Assembly: GCF_042610375.1 (NCBI RefSeq)
Contig: NZ_JBGJZL010000009.1
Location: 1 to 64,000 of the forward strand
Reading direction: 5' to 3'
DNA: 64,000 bases
Source of the DNA: CTSoil-075 sp042610375
Lineage (GTDB): Bacteria > Bacillota > Negativicutes > DSM-13327
The notes beneath the pieces are model-generated. The model worked only from the letters and a program-made list of their open reading frames with translations. It did not search any database and had not been told where the DNA came from. A program made the translations under genes and the position numbers. Shown here piece by piece: positions 43,467 through 51,471 of the stretch; the first letter of the stretch is position 1; each line of letters starts with the position of its first letter.

Positions 43467-43694
43467 TTAATCAATCCTTCTAATTCCATCAACCATTACT
43501 GTAGTTGCCATAAGTGCTTTTTCAATGTCGCATATCCTGAGTAAGTATCGATTACCAGCCTTTACTACTGGTAAACGACCAGATTTTATTAAACTGTATA
43601 TACTGGTATAACTCTGAAAAAAGCTGGAAAATCCTTCTTCTTTTGATTTTTTATTAATTTCCTTAATGGTATAGAGGTTTGTTTTTATATCCAT
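43467..43694 (-). CDS. Excisionase-like HTH protein
   Basis: A 75-residue AlpA/MerR-type winged helix: LYTIKEINKKSKEEGF (helix 1-2), then YTSIYSLIKSGRLPVVKAGNRYLLRICDIEKAL (recognition helix and wing), the layout of phage excisionases and helix-turn-helix 17 proteins. GAAGGAGGG upstream. Its start overlaps the stop of the next HTH gene (TAATG). Likely directs excision with the integrase or regulates the operon. Confidence 0.85.
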   Translation of the reverse strand: MDIKTNLYTIKEINKKSKEEGFSSFFQSYTSIYSLIKSGRLPVVKAGNRYLLRICDIEKALMATTVMVDGIRRID

Positions 43695-43873
43695 TAACGA
43701 CCCTCCTTCGATAATTTTTCTATAGCTGCTAGAATGAGATCTTTTTTCTCTGTTGATAATTCCTTACGTAACCACCGACAGAGTACAGCTTCATGAATAT
43801 TAAGTTCCATTGCTATTTCCCAGTGTTTCAAAAAGTTGCTGGCTATTTTTTTTCGTATATCTAAATTTGCCAT
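43694..43873 (-). CDS. 59-residue Cro-like HTH protein
   Basis: ATG 43873 with GAGGAGTG upstream; first gene of the leftward operon. The sequence (IASNFLKHWEIAMELNIHEAVLCRWLRKEL) is a helix-turn-helix of the phage Cro/regulator type often seen in Firmicute elements. The TAATG overlap couples it to the excisionase-like gene. Confidence 0.7.
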   Translation of the reverse strand: MANLDIRKKIASNFLKHWEIAMELNIHEAVLCRWLRKELSTEKKDLILAAIEKLSKEGR

Positions 43874-44107
43874 TTATTTCACTCCTCTGATAAAGGTTTT
43901 TAATATCTATAATTCTGAAACTACACTATAACCAGTTAAACTTATCGGCTCCCTACCCCAGCGTTAAGGCTCTAGCCAAATCTAACAGGTACAGCTATTT
44001 ATTTTTCAAAGTGCTATCAACAACATTGATTAATTTCATTTTATATGATATCTTTGTAATTAAGAAGTTGCTTACATCAATTACATTTTTCTAAGGAGAG
44101 CCGTATT

Positions 44108-45028
44108 ATGAGAAGAAATTCACCTCGCGTAAACCCTGGCCTAATTTCGGATTCACCTTTATGGCCTAGATTTAATGAATACGTAATAGAAAACCAGCAC
44201 GGCGAATCTGTAATCCTTCCTGCTGGCAATGCAAAAATTGAATATTATTCTCCATTCAAAGAAAAGGAGCTTCTTTGTGATTTCATAGTAATGACTAATG
44301 ATTTACGTAAAATGCCAAATGATTATAAACCATTATTAAGATTTGCTAATAGTTATGGATTATTTGGCTTAATACATGAATTGGAACACGACAATAATAG
44401 ACAGTTTTTTGAAATATACAAACATCATTGTTTCCCACGATGTTTTCCTAATGAACCTCCTGACATGGCTAATATAGATGAATGGCATTATAATTATGGC
44501 GAACCTATCGCGATCACTATTGAAAAAACTTTAGAAATAAGGTTATGTTATGATTTGTGGGGAAAATTTAAAAAGGCCAAGGCAACCCCTGAAGATATTT
44601 CTCCATTTGGATTGCCTTGGAAACAGTATTTAAAAGAAATCAATGTATATCCCATTGGTGTTGAGTTACATTATGACGGCAAATATTGGCAAACCCGATA
44701 CACTAACAGTTCGCTATTTGTTGCTCTAAAACTAATGATAATTCAAAATTGTGTTACTAAAGACCAACCAGTGGAAACGTGCGATATTTGCGGCAATCCA
44801 TACTTTGCTTACAATGAGAAACAAGAATATTGTAGTCAAGCATGCAGAAATTCTATAAACGTAAAAAAACATCGTCAAAAAGAAAAGTTAGAAAACGTTA
44901 GGAAAGCAATAATATTGCGGGAAGAAGGTAAAAACAACGAAGAGATAGCTGACATAATCGGAGTAAAAAGGCCTCAGACCATAGAACGTTGGTTAAATGA
45001 ATTTAGAATCAAAAAAGAAGGTGAATAA
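44108..45028 (+). CDS. Zinc-finger/HTH protein, putative element regulator
   Basis: A 306-residue protein. Residues 1-215 form an unrecognised domain (Trp/Tyr-rich, with YDLWGKFKKAKATPEDISP), of the kind that precedes CGNR-type zinc fingers. Cys225, Cys228, Cys242 and Cys246 (CDICGNPY...YCSQACRN) give a four-cysteine finger of that type. Residues 262-300 contain a resolvase-like HTH (NEEIADIIGVKRPQTIERWL). It starts after TAAGGAGAG and ends 1 nt before the integrase gene, so the two form an operon. It occupies the place of a satellite master repressor. Confidence 0.7.
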   Translation: MRRNSPRVNPGLISDSPLWPRFNEYVIENQHGESVILPAGNAKIEYYSPFKEKELLCDFIVMTNDLRKMPNDYKPLLRFANSYGLFGLIHELEHDNNRQFFEIYKHHCFPRCFPNEPPDMANIDEWHYNYGEPIAITIEKTLEIRLCYDLWGKFKKAKATPEDISPFGLPWKQYLKEINVYPIGVELHYDGKYWQTRYTNSSLFVALKLMIIQNCVTKDQPVETCDICGNPYFAYNEKQEYCSQACRNSINVKKHRQKEKLENVRKAIILREEGKNNEEIADIIGVKRPQTIERWLNEFRIKKEGE

Positions 45029-45029
45029 C

Positions 45030-46304
45030 ATGGCAGGTACAAAGCAATATCCTGGTGTACTTCAAATAACCACCAATACTTTTAAACTTACTATTACTGA
45101 CGGCTATATTGAAGTATTAGACGAGAAAGGTAATGCTATCAGAGATAAAAATGGTACTGTAAAAAAACAGCAGAAACGATATTTTAAGACTGTCACTGCT
45201 AAATCAGCAAAAGAAGCTTCTGATCTTCGCGCCCAATGGATTACTGAAATAAAAGGCGGCGCGGTACTTACTAATAATAGAATGACACTAAAACAATTTT
45301 ACGATTACTTCAAACAACATGCAGAAAAATTAGCCCCTAAGAGTATACAGTTTTATAATGGACTTTTTACTCGGATTGATTCTGCTCTCGGACATAAAAA
45401 ACTTGATGATATAAATGCAAACAATATCCGCGCATTTATTAAGAATCTTCAAGAAGACGGTATGTATCAAGGCACTAGAAAAGATCAAAGTAAACTATCA
45501 CAGAATACTATTAATAAATATCATAGAATGTTAAATATGCTTTTTAATCGTGCTTGTAAATGGGGACTGGCATCTTTTAACCCTTGCGAACGAACAGATG
45601 CGCCAAAATGTGAACGTAATCAAGAAGACATTTACAATGAGGAACAAACTGGTCAATTTTTACTGCTTTTAGAATCTGAAAATACAAAACATCGTACTAT
45701 GACAATGATTACACTTGCCACTGGTTGTAGGCGTGGCGAAACAATGGGATTACAATGGAAGCATATTAATTTTGAAGCTGGCACAATTTGCATTGAACAA
45801 ACTTCGCAATATTTAACTGGTAAAGGTACATATACTAAAGACCCTAAAACACAAGGTTCTAAACGGACTGTAACTATGTCAGAAATTGTGGCTACTCTGT
45901 TAAAGACACATAAAGCCGATCATAACGCCAAACGCTTGAAATTAGGCGATAGATGGGCAGGAGAAGAAGATATTAACGAAGACTTTGTTTTCACCACATG
46001 GGAAGGCAGACAAGCACACCCTGATAGTATGAATACGTGGTTAAGAAAATTTGTCACTGACAATGGATTGCCACCAATCACGCCAAAAAGCTTTCGACAT
46101 ATGGCGGCAACCTACCTAATAACATCCGGAACAGATATACGAACCGTTGCTGGCAAACTCGGACACGCCAACACTAATACGACTACCATTGTATATACTC
46201 ACCTTCTTAAATCCGCCGAAAGAGAAACTTCTGATAAAATGGAATCATTTTTAAAACAGGCAACCGATAATGCAAAAGAGAAACAAAAAAAGCAGGCTAA
46301 ATAA
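45030..46304 (+). CDS. int: Tyrosine-family site-specific integrase
   Basis: A 424-residue phage-type integrase. An N-terminal arm-binding domain (residues 1-85) with AP2-like basic strands, SAM-like core binding domain (about 95-195), and catalytic domain with LATGCRRGETMG (box I Arg), SFRHMAATYLI and LGHANTNTTTIVYTHL (His and nucleophile Tyr). The usual HxxR box is KSFR here, a known natural variant. It lies 184 nt from attR and, by its position, acts at tRNA-Lys. Confidence 0.96.
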   Translation: MAGTKQYPGVLQITTNTFKLTITDGYIEVLDEKGNAIRDKNGTVKKQQKRYFKTVTAKSAKEASDLRAQWITEIKGGAVLTNNRMTLKQFYDYFKQHAEKLAPKSIQFYNGLFTRIDSALGHKKLDDINANNIRAFIKNLQEDGMYQGTRKDQSKLSQNTINKYHRMLNMLFNRACKWGLASFNPCERTDAPKCERNQEDIYNEEQTGQFLLLLESENTKHRTMTMITLATGCRRGETMGLQWKHINFEAGTICIEQTSQYLTGKGTYTKDPKTQGSKRTVTMSEIVATLLKTHKADHNAKRLKLGDRWAGEEDINEDFVFTTWEGRQAHPDSMNTWLRKFVTDNGLPPITPKSFRHMAATYLITSGTDIRTVAGKLGHANTNTTTIVYTHLLKSAERETSDKMESFLKQATDNAKEKQKKQAK

Positions 46305-46317
46305 TAGTCTGCTTTTT
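46285..46317 (+). terminator. Terminator overlapping the integrase stop
   Basis: AAAAAGCAG-n13-CTGCTTTTT; the 5' arm is inside the last codons of int. Confidence 0.85.
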
Positions 46318-46350
46318 GCGTTTTCAAGCAATGATCTTTACTATATAGCG

Positions 46351-46467
46351 TTTAGTGTTTATTTAGTGTTTATTTCTAAAAAAGCACTAAAAAGATACCT
46401 AATATTTCATAAAGATAAAAGCTGTTAACCCTCTAAATTACTACGTTTTAAAACATAATAAAACGTA
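46351..46467. repeat. Right-end recombination arm sites
   Basis: Two overlapping copies of TTTAGTGTTTATTT (46351-46364, 46362-46375, period 11 bp) match the site at the left end. A perfect inverted repeat TACGTTTTA (46442-46450) / TAAAACGTA (46459-46467) lies nearer attR. Both could bind the integrase N-domain or the excisionase. Confidence 0.6.
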
Positions 46468-46487
46468 AACTAAAGTGCTTATACCAC

Positions 46488-46551
46488 CTCTTAATCAGTA
46501 GGTTCGGGGTTCGATTCCCCGGTGTGTCACCAGAAATTTCAAGCCTTCGCG
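46488..46551. repeat. attR, 64-bp direct repeat
   Basis: Second copy of 31059-31122, containing the displaced original 3' half of tRNA-Lys with its CCA and part of the original terminator stem. The host terminator (GCCTTCGCG...CGCGAAGGC, T-run) continues to about 46572. Confidence 0.95.
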
Positions 46552-46573
46552 AGGTTCGCGAAGGCTTTTTTTA

Positions 46574-46750
46574 TTATGCTGTTACATTCATTTCTTTAGC
46601 TATTACCTGCAATTCTTTCATGGACTTCTCACGAAGTTCATCTTCAGCCATTTGCCTAGCTTCCATATGCATGGAGTTATTAAAGTCAGGATACTTCTCC
46701 TCTATTAACTTGTACATGATTTTCGTAATCAGCCATAATCGGTCAGTCAT
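46574..46750 (-). CDS. 58-residue hypothetical protein
   Basis: ATG 46750 with AAAGGGGGATTCAAC upstream, a good ribosome site. The product (MTDRLWLITKIMYKLIEEKY, later LREKSMKELQVIAKEMNV) is helical and charged, without a recognised family. It is host DNA just outside attR, convergent with the tRNA unit. Confidence 0.6.
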   Translation of the reverse strand: MTDRLWLITKIMYKLIEEKYPDFNNSMHMEARQMAEDELREKSMKELQVIAKEMNVTA

Positions 46751-46857
46751 GTTGAATCCCCCTTTAACTTATTTCCTTGTAATTTATAATTTTCCATTCC
46801 TATTGTACATACGTCTCTGGAAAATTCGCTACAACATGCTTTTTATTCATTACAGAC

Positions 46858-48315
46858 CTAGGGGTTTTTCATTAAATTCCTAATGAGTATCGAAAGTCGG
46901 AATAATCCGCTCTCCAGTTCAGCTAATGTGGCATAGGAATAGGAAAGGCGAAGATGTCTATTTGCTAGAGTATCATATAAATTACCTGGATGAATGATAA
47001 GACCATTTTCTAAGGCCTCTTTAAATAATTTTTGCATAGAAATGGCTTGATTTAGTACAAGCCAGATATAAAAACCGCCTGTAGGGATCTGCCACGTAGC
47101 AATATCGCTAAAGTAGGATTCTAAACTTTTACAAGCAGTCGCGCGACGACTTCGGAGTTGTATTCTAACATCTTCCAAATGTTTTTGATAGAGCCCGCTG
47201 GAAAACCATTCGGCAGCAGCCCACTGGGATAAAGAACTAGAGCCATAGTCATTTTGCATTTTAATATCAGCCAGTCGTTCGATGACCGGTTCTGGGCCTA
47301 CGATCCATCCGATCCGCAGCCCAGGACTTAATGATTTTGATAGACTTCCAAGATAAAGTACAAGACCTTCTTTCTCAAGGGCTTTAAGTGGCATGGGCGG
47401 TGGTTCATCGAGCCAGAGTTCGCGATAAACATCATCTTCAATGATCGGTAATTGCTCTTTTTGGCACAAATTAATCATATCTTTACGACGTTTTTCCGTC
47501 ATAGTAATTCCTGTTGGATTTTGAAAACAAGGGATTGTATATAATAAATTTACATTTTTTTGTTTTTTATAAAAAGAGATTGGTGCAAGCTCAATCCCTT
47601 CTTCGTCAAGGGGAATACCGCAAAAATCCATATTCATCGATTGAAATAATTTGAGAGAAAAAAGATAGGATGGTCTTTCTAATAAGATGGTAGAATCTTT
47701 TGGTAATAGACTCGCACAAATTAACTGTAAGGCTTGCAGTGCCCCCGAAACAATTAAAATCGATGATGGAGAAACATTGATTCCAAAAGAGGATAAATAG
47801 ATACTGATTTGTTCTCGAAGAAAAGGTAGTCCCCTTGGTTCTTCGTAACTTAAGGAGTTAATACGACTCGGTAATCGTTCTAAGATAGAATCCATCATCC
47901 CTTTAGGGAAGATTTCAGGAGAAAGCTCTCCTGTACCTAAGCGAATAAATTTAGGATTAAATTCTAAATGATTGATTTCTTGGATGGTCTGAAGATTAGG
48001 AAGATGTAGTCCTTTATTAAGATAGGACGTCCAATTGGTAGTTGGAGTTGATGCGAGCAGCGACCATGTATTATTCGCTACCCAAGTACTGCTTCCGATT
48101 TTGCTTTCTAATAATCCGTCGGCAATTAAATCATCCAAGGCAATGGTTAGGGTGCTTCTATTTACGCCCAAAAGACGAGCAAGAGTGCGTTGGGGAGGTA
48201 ATTTACTATTGATAGGCCATTCACCACTGGCGATTTTATTTTTCATATATGCAAAGATTTGTTGATAAAGAGGCACAGAGTCTTTAGGATTAGGTCTCCA
48301 ATCAATCGATAACAC
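46858..48315 (-). CDS. MocR-type GntR regulator with aminotransferase domain
   Basis: A 485-residue MocR regulator. The GntR winged helix occupies about residues 14-75 (PLYQQIFAYMKNKIASGEWP, RTLARLLGVNRSTLTIALDDL). The fold-type I aminotransferase domain follows, with the PLP-lysine motif YLGSLSKSLSPGLRIGWI. The GTG at 48315 is used since GAGGAG lies 7 nt upstream, although a longer ATG frame exists. It is divergent from a LysE exporter gene, which it probably controls in response to an amino acid or PLP adduct. Confidence 0.92.
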   Translation of the reverse strand: MLSIDWRPNPKDSVPLYQQIFAYMKNKIASGEWPINSKLPPQRTLARLLGVNRSTLTIALDDLIADGLLESKIGSSTWVANNTWSLLASTPTTNWTSYLNKGLHLPNLQTIQEINHLEFNPKFIRLGTGELSPEIFPKGMMDSILERLPSRINSLSYEEPRGLPFLREQISIYLSSFGINVSPSSILIVSGALQALQLICASLLPKDSTILLERPSYLFSLKLFQSMNMDFCGIPLDEEGIELAPISFYKKQKNVNLLYTIPCFQNPTGITMTEKRRKDMINLCQKEQLPIIEDDVYRELWLDEPPPMPLKALEKEGLVLYLGSLSKSLSPGLRIGWIVGPEPVIERLADIKMQNDYGSSSLSQWAAAEWFSSGLYQKHLEDVRIQLRSRRATACKSLESYFSDIATWQIPTGGFYIWLVLNQAISMQKLFKEALENGLIIHPGNLYDTLANRHLRLSYSYATLAELESGLFRLSILIRNLMKNP

Positions 48316-48343
48316 AATGATCTCCTCTTTTTTACTTTTTTTC

Positions 48344-48380
48344 ATTATAACAAATTGGATGGTATTACAACAATCCAATT
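48344..48380. promoter_or_regulatory. Divergent control region with inverted repeat operator
   Basis: AATTGGAT (48353-48360) and ATCCAATT (48373-48380) form a perfect 8-bp inverted repeat with 12 bp between. On the minus strand a promoter TTGTTG-n18-TATAAT (TATAAT at 48344-48349) overlaps the repeat, so the regulator may repress itself. The exporter's own -10 is probably TATACT at 48409-48414. Confidence 0.6.
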
Positions 48381-48451
48381 GGCTGAAGACATTTCAGATA
48401 TGTTTCATTATACTGTAAAAAAACAGTGATGAGGAATAAGGAGGAAATATA

Positions 48452-49063
48452 ATGCAAGCATTTATTCATGGAATGGTTCTAGCAATGGGGCTCATACTAC
48501 CCTTAGGAATACAAAATTTATTTGTCTTTACCCAAGGGGTAACTCAGCCAACATTTGTAAGGACATTACCAGTTGTTGTTACAGCATCCATATGTGATAC
48601 TATTTTGATTTTATTAGCCGTTCAGGGTGTCTCGCTCTTTATCGCAAGTTTTGCGTGGATTAAGGTATTCTTACTCGGAATCGGAATTATTTTCTTATCC
48701 TATATGGGCTGGCTCACATGGAATCAGACCTTAGCCAATGGTTGTGAGCATGAAGAAAAAAGTGTTACGCTGAAACAACAAATCTTTTTTGCAGTGACGG
48801 TGTCTTTATTTAATCCCCATGCCGTTCTAGACACCATTGGGGTAATCGGAACAAGTTCCATCAACTATGTTGGAAGTGAAAAAAATTTATTTACAACGGC
48901 TTGCATTCTCATCTCTTGGTGCTGGTTTTTATTTTTAGCAGTTATAGGGTGGAAGATTGGAAAACAAGAAGGATTTGCAAAACTATTTGTGAGCATAAAT
49001 AAAATTTCAGCAGTTTTTATGTGGTTATCAGCGATCTACATGGCTTACAGCAATTATTTATAA
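48452..49063 (+). CDS. LysE/ArgO family amino-acid exporter
   Basis: A 203-residue membrane protein with six segments. The N-terminus GMVLAMGLILPLGIQNLFVFTQG matches the family's G-x2-L-P-G-x2-N start, and FNPHAVLDTIGVIG matches the second repeat's NP motif. It would export a basic or other amino acid. AAGGAGG precedes the ATG. It is controlled by the divergent MocR gene; ArgO-type exporters of basic amino acids are the closest guess. Confidence 0.9.
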   Translation: MQAFIHGMVLAMGLILPLGIQNLFVFTQGVTQPTFVRTLPVVVTASICDTILILLAVQGVSLFIASFAWIKVFLLGIGIIFLSYMGWLTWNQTLANGCEHEEKSVTLKQQIFFAVTVSLFNPHAVLDTIGVIGTSSINYVGSEKNLFTTACILISWCWFLFLAVIGWKIGKQEGFAKLFVSINKISAVFMWLSAIYMAYSNYL

Positions 49064-49183
49064 AAAGTATTGTTGCAGTATAAAGATAAAAATGGTATAT
49101 ATAGAAAAAATGGCTGCAGGTAAACCCTGTAAGCATCTACACTACGATACTACAAGCACATTAGATAGGAGTTGAAGAAGATT

Positions 49184-50842
49184 ATGGCCTCTCACTCTAA
49201 AATACGACGAACGGTGGCAGTTTTAAAATTATTTGCTGGTTTTCTCTTAGAAATTGGCTGGTATAATTTTTTGCATAAAATACATGGACCTAGAATGGAA
49301 AAACGCCTACCAGAGCTTTATCGCAATCAAGCCATTCGTTTTCGGGAGACAGCTTTATCATCAGAGGGGCTATTGATCAAAGTTGGGCAATTCTTTAGTA
49401 CGCGTATTGACGTGCTGCCAGTGGAATATACTTCAGAACTTGCTCTGTTACAAGATGAAGTTCCACCTGTAAGTGTTGCTGAGATCAAGAGGGTACTTCA
49501 GGAGGAACTTGGCGACCAGGTTGAAAATATATTTGCTGAATTTGATGAACAGCACATCGCAGCAGGTTCCTTGGGACAGGTACACCGCGCTATGTTACGT
49601 TCTGGCGAAGTGGTGGCAGTCAAAGTATTGCGACCAGATATTGAAAAAATTATCAACATTGATCTAATGGCTTTTCGTGGCGTGATTTGGATGTTAAAGG
49701 TCTTTACCACGTGGGAGAAGTATGCGGATTTTGATGCGATCTATGTTGAATTTGGTACGACAATCCGCTCAGAGCTTGATTATCGCCAAGAGTTGGCTAA
49801 CCTTGAGCGATTCCGATTGAACTTTCAAGGTGACACGATGATCTCTGTACCAACTGTCTATCCTAGCTACTCACGACAACGAGTACTAACGCTAGAGTTT
49901 GTCCAAGGATATAAGGTGACGGATCGGGAAGGTTTATTGAAAGCCGGGCTCGCGCCCGAAGTCATAGCAGGAAATTTAGTCGATGCTTACCTCAAACAAG
50001 CTTTGATACATGGTTTTTACCATGCTGACCCCCATCCAGGCAACTTATTTGTGAGGCCCGATGGTGGAATTATTTTTATTGACTTCGGCATGGTGGGAAA
50101 GATTACAGAACACAACAAAAAGGCTATCCGCAAACTAATTGGCGGGGTCATCAATAGCGATGCTGAAGAAGTATCTCATGCATTGCAAGAACTAGGATTT
50201 ATCAAACCTGCCGCGAATCTCTTAAGTTTACAAAAAGCAATTTCATTTTTTTTAATTGCATTTCGTGAGATGCGCTTTGAGGAAATAGGAAATTTACAGG
50301 TCGATGATCTTTTAGAAGAATTACGCGAATTTATTTATTCTCATCCTTTTCAAATTCCAGTACATTACACTTTTTTAGGTCGAGCCGTTGGTACACTTTC
50401 AGGAATTTCAGCAGGTTTAGATCCTAACATGAACATTTTAGCCATCATTAAACCTTATGCCAAACAAGTTCTTGGGCAAGACTTCTCACCCGTACAATTA
50501 GTTTGGCAAAAAGCAAAGAAGATCATGTTATCAGGGGTAGAGATCCCGCCCTTATTAGAGCAGACTCTAAGAGATTTTCGTTCTGGAGATGTCCAAGTTA
50601 AAGTAGAGATGGGACCTGTTTTAAGGCAATTAAGGTTTCAAGAAACTTTAATTAATCGATTAGTATGGACAATTTTATTAGCCGCAGCAGGGATTGGAGC
50701 AGCAATACTATGGAGTAATGGCCAAGAAAGATTAGCGACCATATTACTTTATATCATGGGAGTATTCGCTGTATTATTAGTCAATAACTTCCGTAAAAAA
50801 GCTGAAAAAAAATTGCAATGGCGCTCTCATTCCCATCGTTGA
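49184..50842 (+). CDS. UbiB/ABC1-family atypical kinase
   Basis: A 552-residue protein-kinase-like ATPase. The KxGQ motif typical of the family (LLIKVGQFFSTR, near residue 65) replaces the usual P-loop. Ala-rich loop SLGQVH, VAVKVLRP (Lys), catalytic HADPHPGNLF and FIDFGMVG (DFG equivalent) follow. Two membrane helices end the protein (about 500-545). UbiB proteins support isoprenoid quinone and lipid metabolism; the quinone here would be menaquinone (inference). Start is ATG 49184, 12 nt after AGGAG; a TTG lies further upstream. Confidence 0.94.
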   Translation: MASHSKIRRTVAVLKLFAGFLLEIGWYNFLHKIHGPRMEKRLPELYRNQAIRFRETALSSEGLLIKVGQFFSTRIDVLPVEYTSELALLQDEVPPVSVAEIKRVLQEELGDQVENIFAEFDEQHIAAGSLGQVHRAMLRSGEVVAVKVLRPDIEKIINIDLMAFRGVIWMLKVFTTWEKYADFDAIYVEFGTTIRSELDYRQELANLERFRLNFQGDTMISVPTVYPSYSRQRVLTLEFVQGYKVTDREGLLKAGLAPEVIAGNLVDAYLKQALIHGFYHADPHPGNLFVRPDGGIIFIDFGMVGKITEHNKKAIRKLIGGVINSDAEEVSHALQELGFIKPAANLLSLQKAISFFLIAFREMRFEEIGNLQVDDLLEELREFIYSHPFQIPVHYTFLGRAVGTLSGISAGLDPNMNILAIIKPYAKQVLGQDFSPVQLVWQKAKKIMLSGVEIPPLLEQTLRDFRSGDVQVKVEMGPVLRQLRFQETLINRLVWTILLAAAGIGAAILWSNGQERLATILLYIMGVFAVLLVNNFRKKAEKKLQWRSHSHR

Positions 50843-50986
50843 TGAGAGAAAGGAAACAATCATTTACTTTATATAAGGTGCTATAACTACATATTTGTTG
50901 CAATTATGATAATTATTGGTATAATAATACTATAATTTTAACTTTTCCGAAAATTCATTTATTTTTTTTTTAGGAGTTGATCAAAG

Positions 50987-51409
50987 ATGCCAAGAATTAA
51001 AAAAACAACTGTTGCAGATAAAGTTGAGTCTCTTATAACCCCAGAAGTAGAAATTGCAGCTACAATAGCAGAAGAAGGGGAACTTACAGCAGAAGATAAT
51101 ACACTAGACATTGTAAGCCCAAAAGAAAAAAAAACCAGTAAAAGAAGCAGCAAATCAACCCTAGCTCCAACTGTCATTCCTGACATACCAATCCCTGAAC
51201 TTAAAGTTCGCAAACCTAAATTTAAAGAAATACATATTAAAGATAGTTATTGGGTTGAAAATGATATTTACCAAACCATTGCAGATATGACCAAAGGAAA
51301 TAAAGGGGCAAAGGCCTTAATTATTAATCAAGCATTAAAAGATTATTTGAAAAAAAATAAAATAGAAATAGTCCCCTTCATAAATCAAGATAAACATAAA
51401 AAACCTTAA
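50987..51409 (+). CDS. Putative DNA-binding protein with C-terminal ribbon-helix-helix-like domain
   Basis: A 140-residue protein. Residues 1-60 are acidic then Lys/Ser-rich and likely disordered. Residues about 72-125 (KFKEIHIKDSYWVENDIYQTIADMTKGNKGAKALIINQALKDYL) have the strand-helix-helix pattern of RHH regulators. A good ribosome site (TAGGAG) and a strong terminator frame it. No family is recognised with confidence, and the neighbours do not explain it. Confidence 0.7.
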   Translation: MPRIKKTTVADKVESLITPEVEIAATIAEEGELTAEDNTLDIVSPKEKKTSKRSSKSTLAPTVIPDIPIPELKVRKPKFKEIHIKDSYWVENDIYQTIADMTKGNKGAKALIINQALKDYLKKNKIEIVPFINQDKHKKP

Positions 51410-51410
51410 T

Positions 51411-51457
51411 AAAATCCCCTTGAAAATAACCTATAAGTGTTATTTCAAGGGGATTTT
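51411..51457. terminator. Bidirectional terminator between the RHH-like gene and glnS
   Basis: AATCCCCTTGAAAATAAC-n8-GTTATTTCAAGGGGATT with A and T runs on both sides. Confidence 0.93.
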
Positions 51458-51471
51458 CATCTTATATTCAA

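Noticed and set aside
46524..46883. Plus-strand ORF after attR
   Set aside because: It covers the tRNA terminator and runs antisense to the supported 58-residue gene at 46574-46750.
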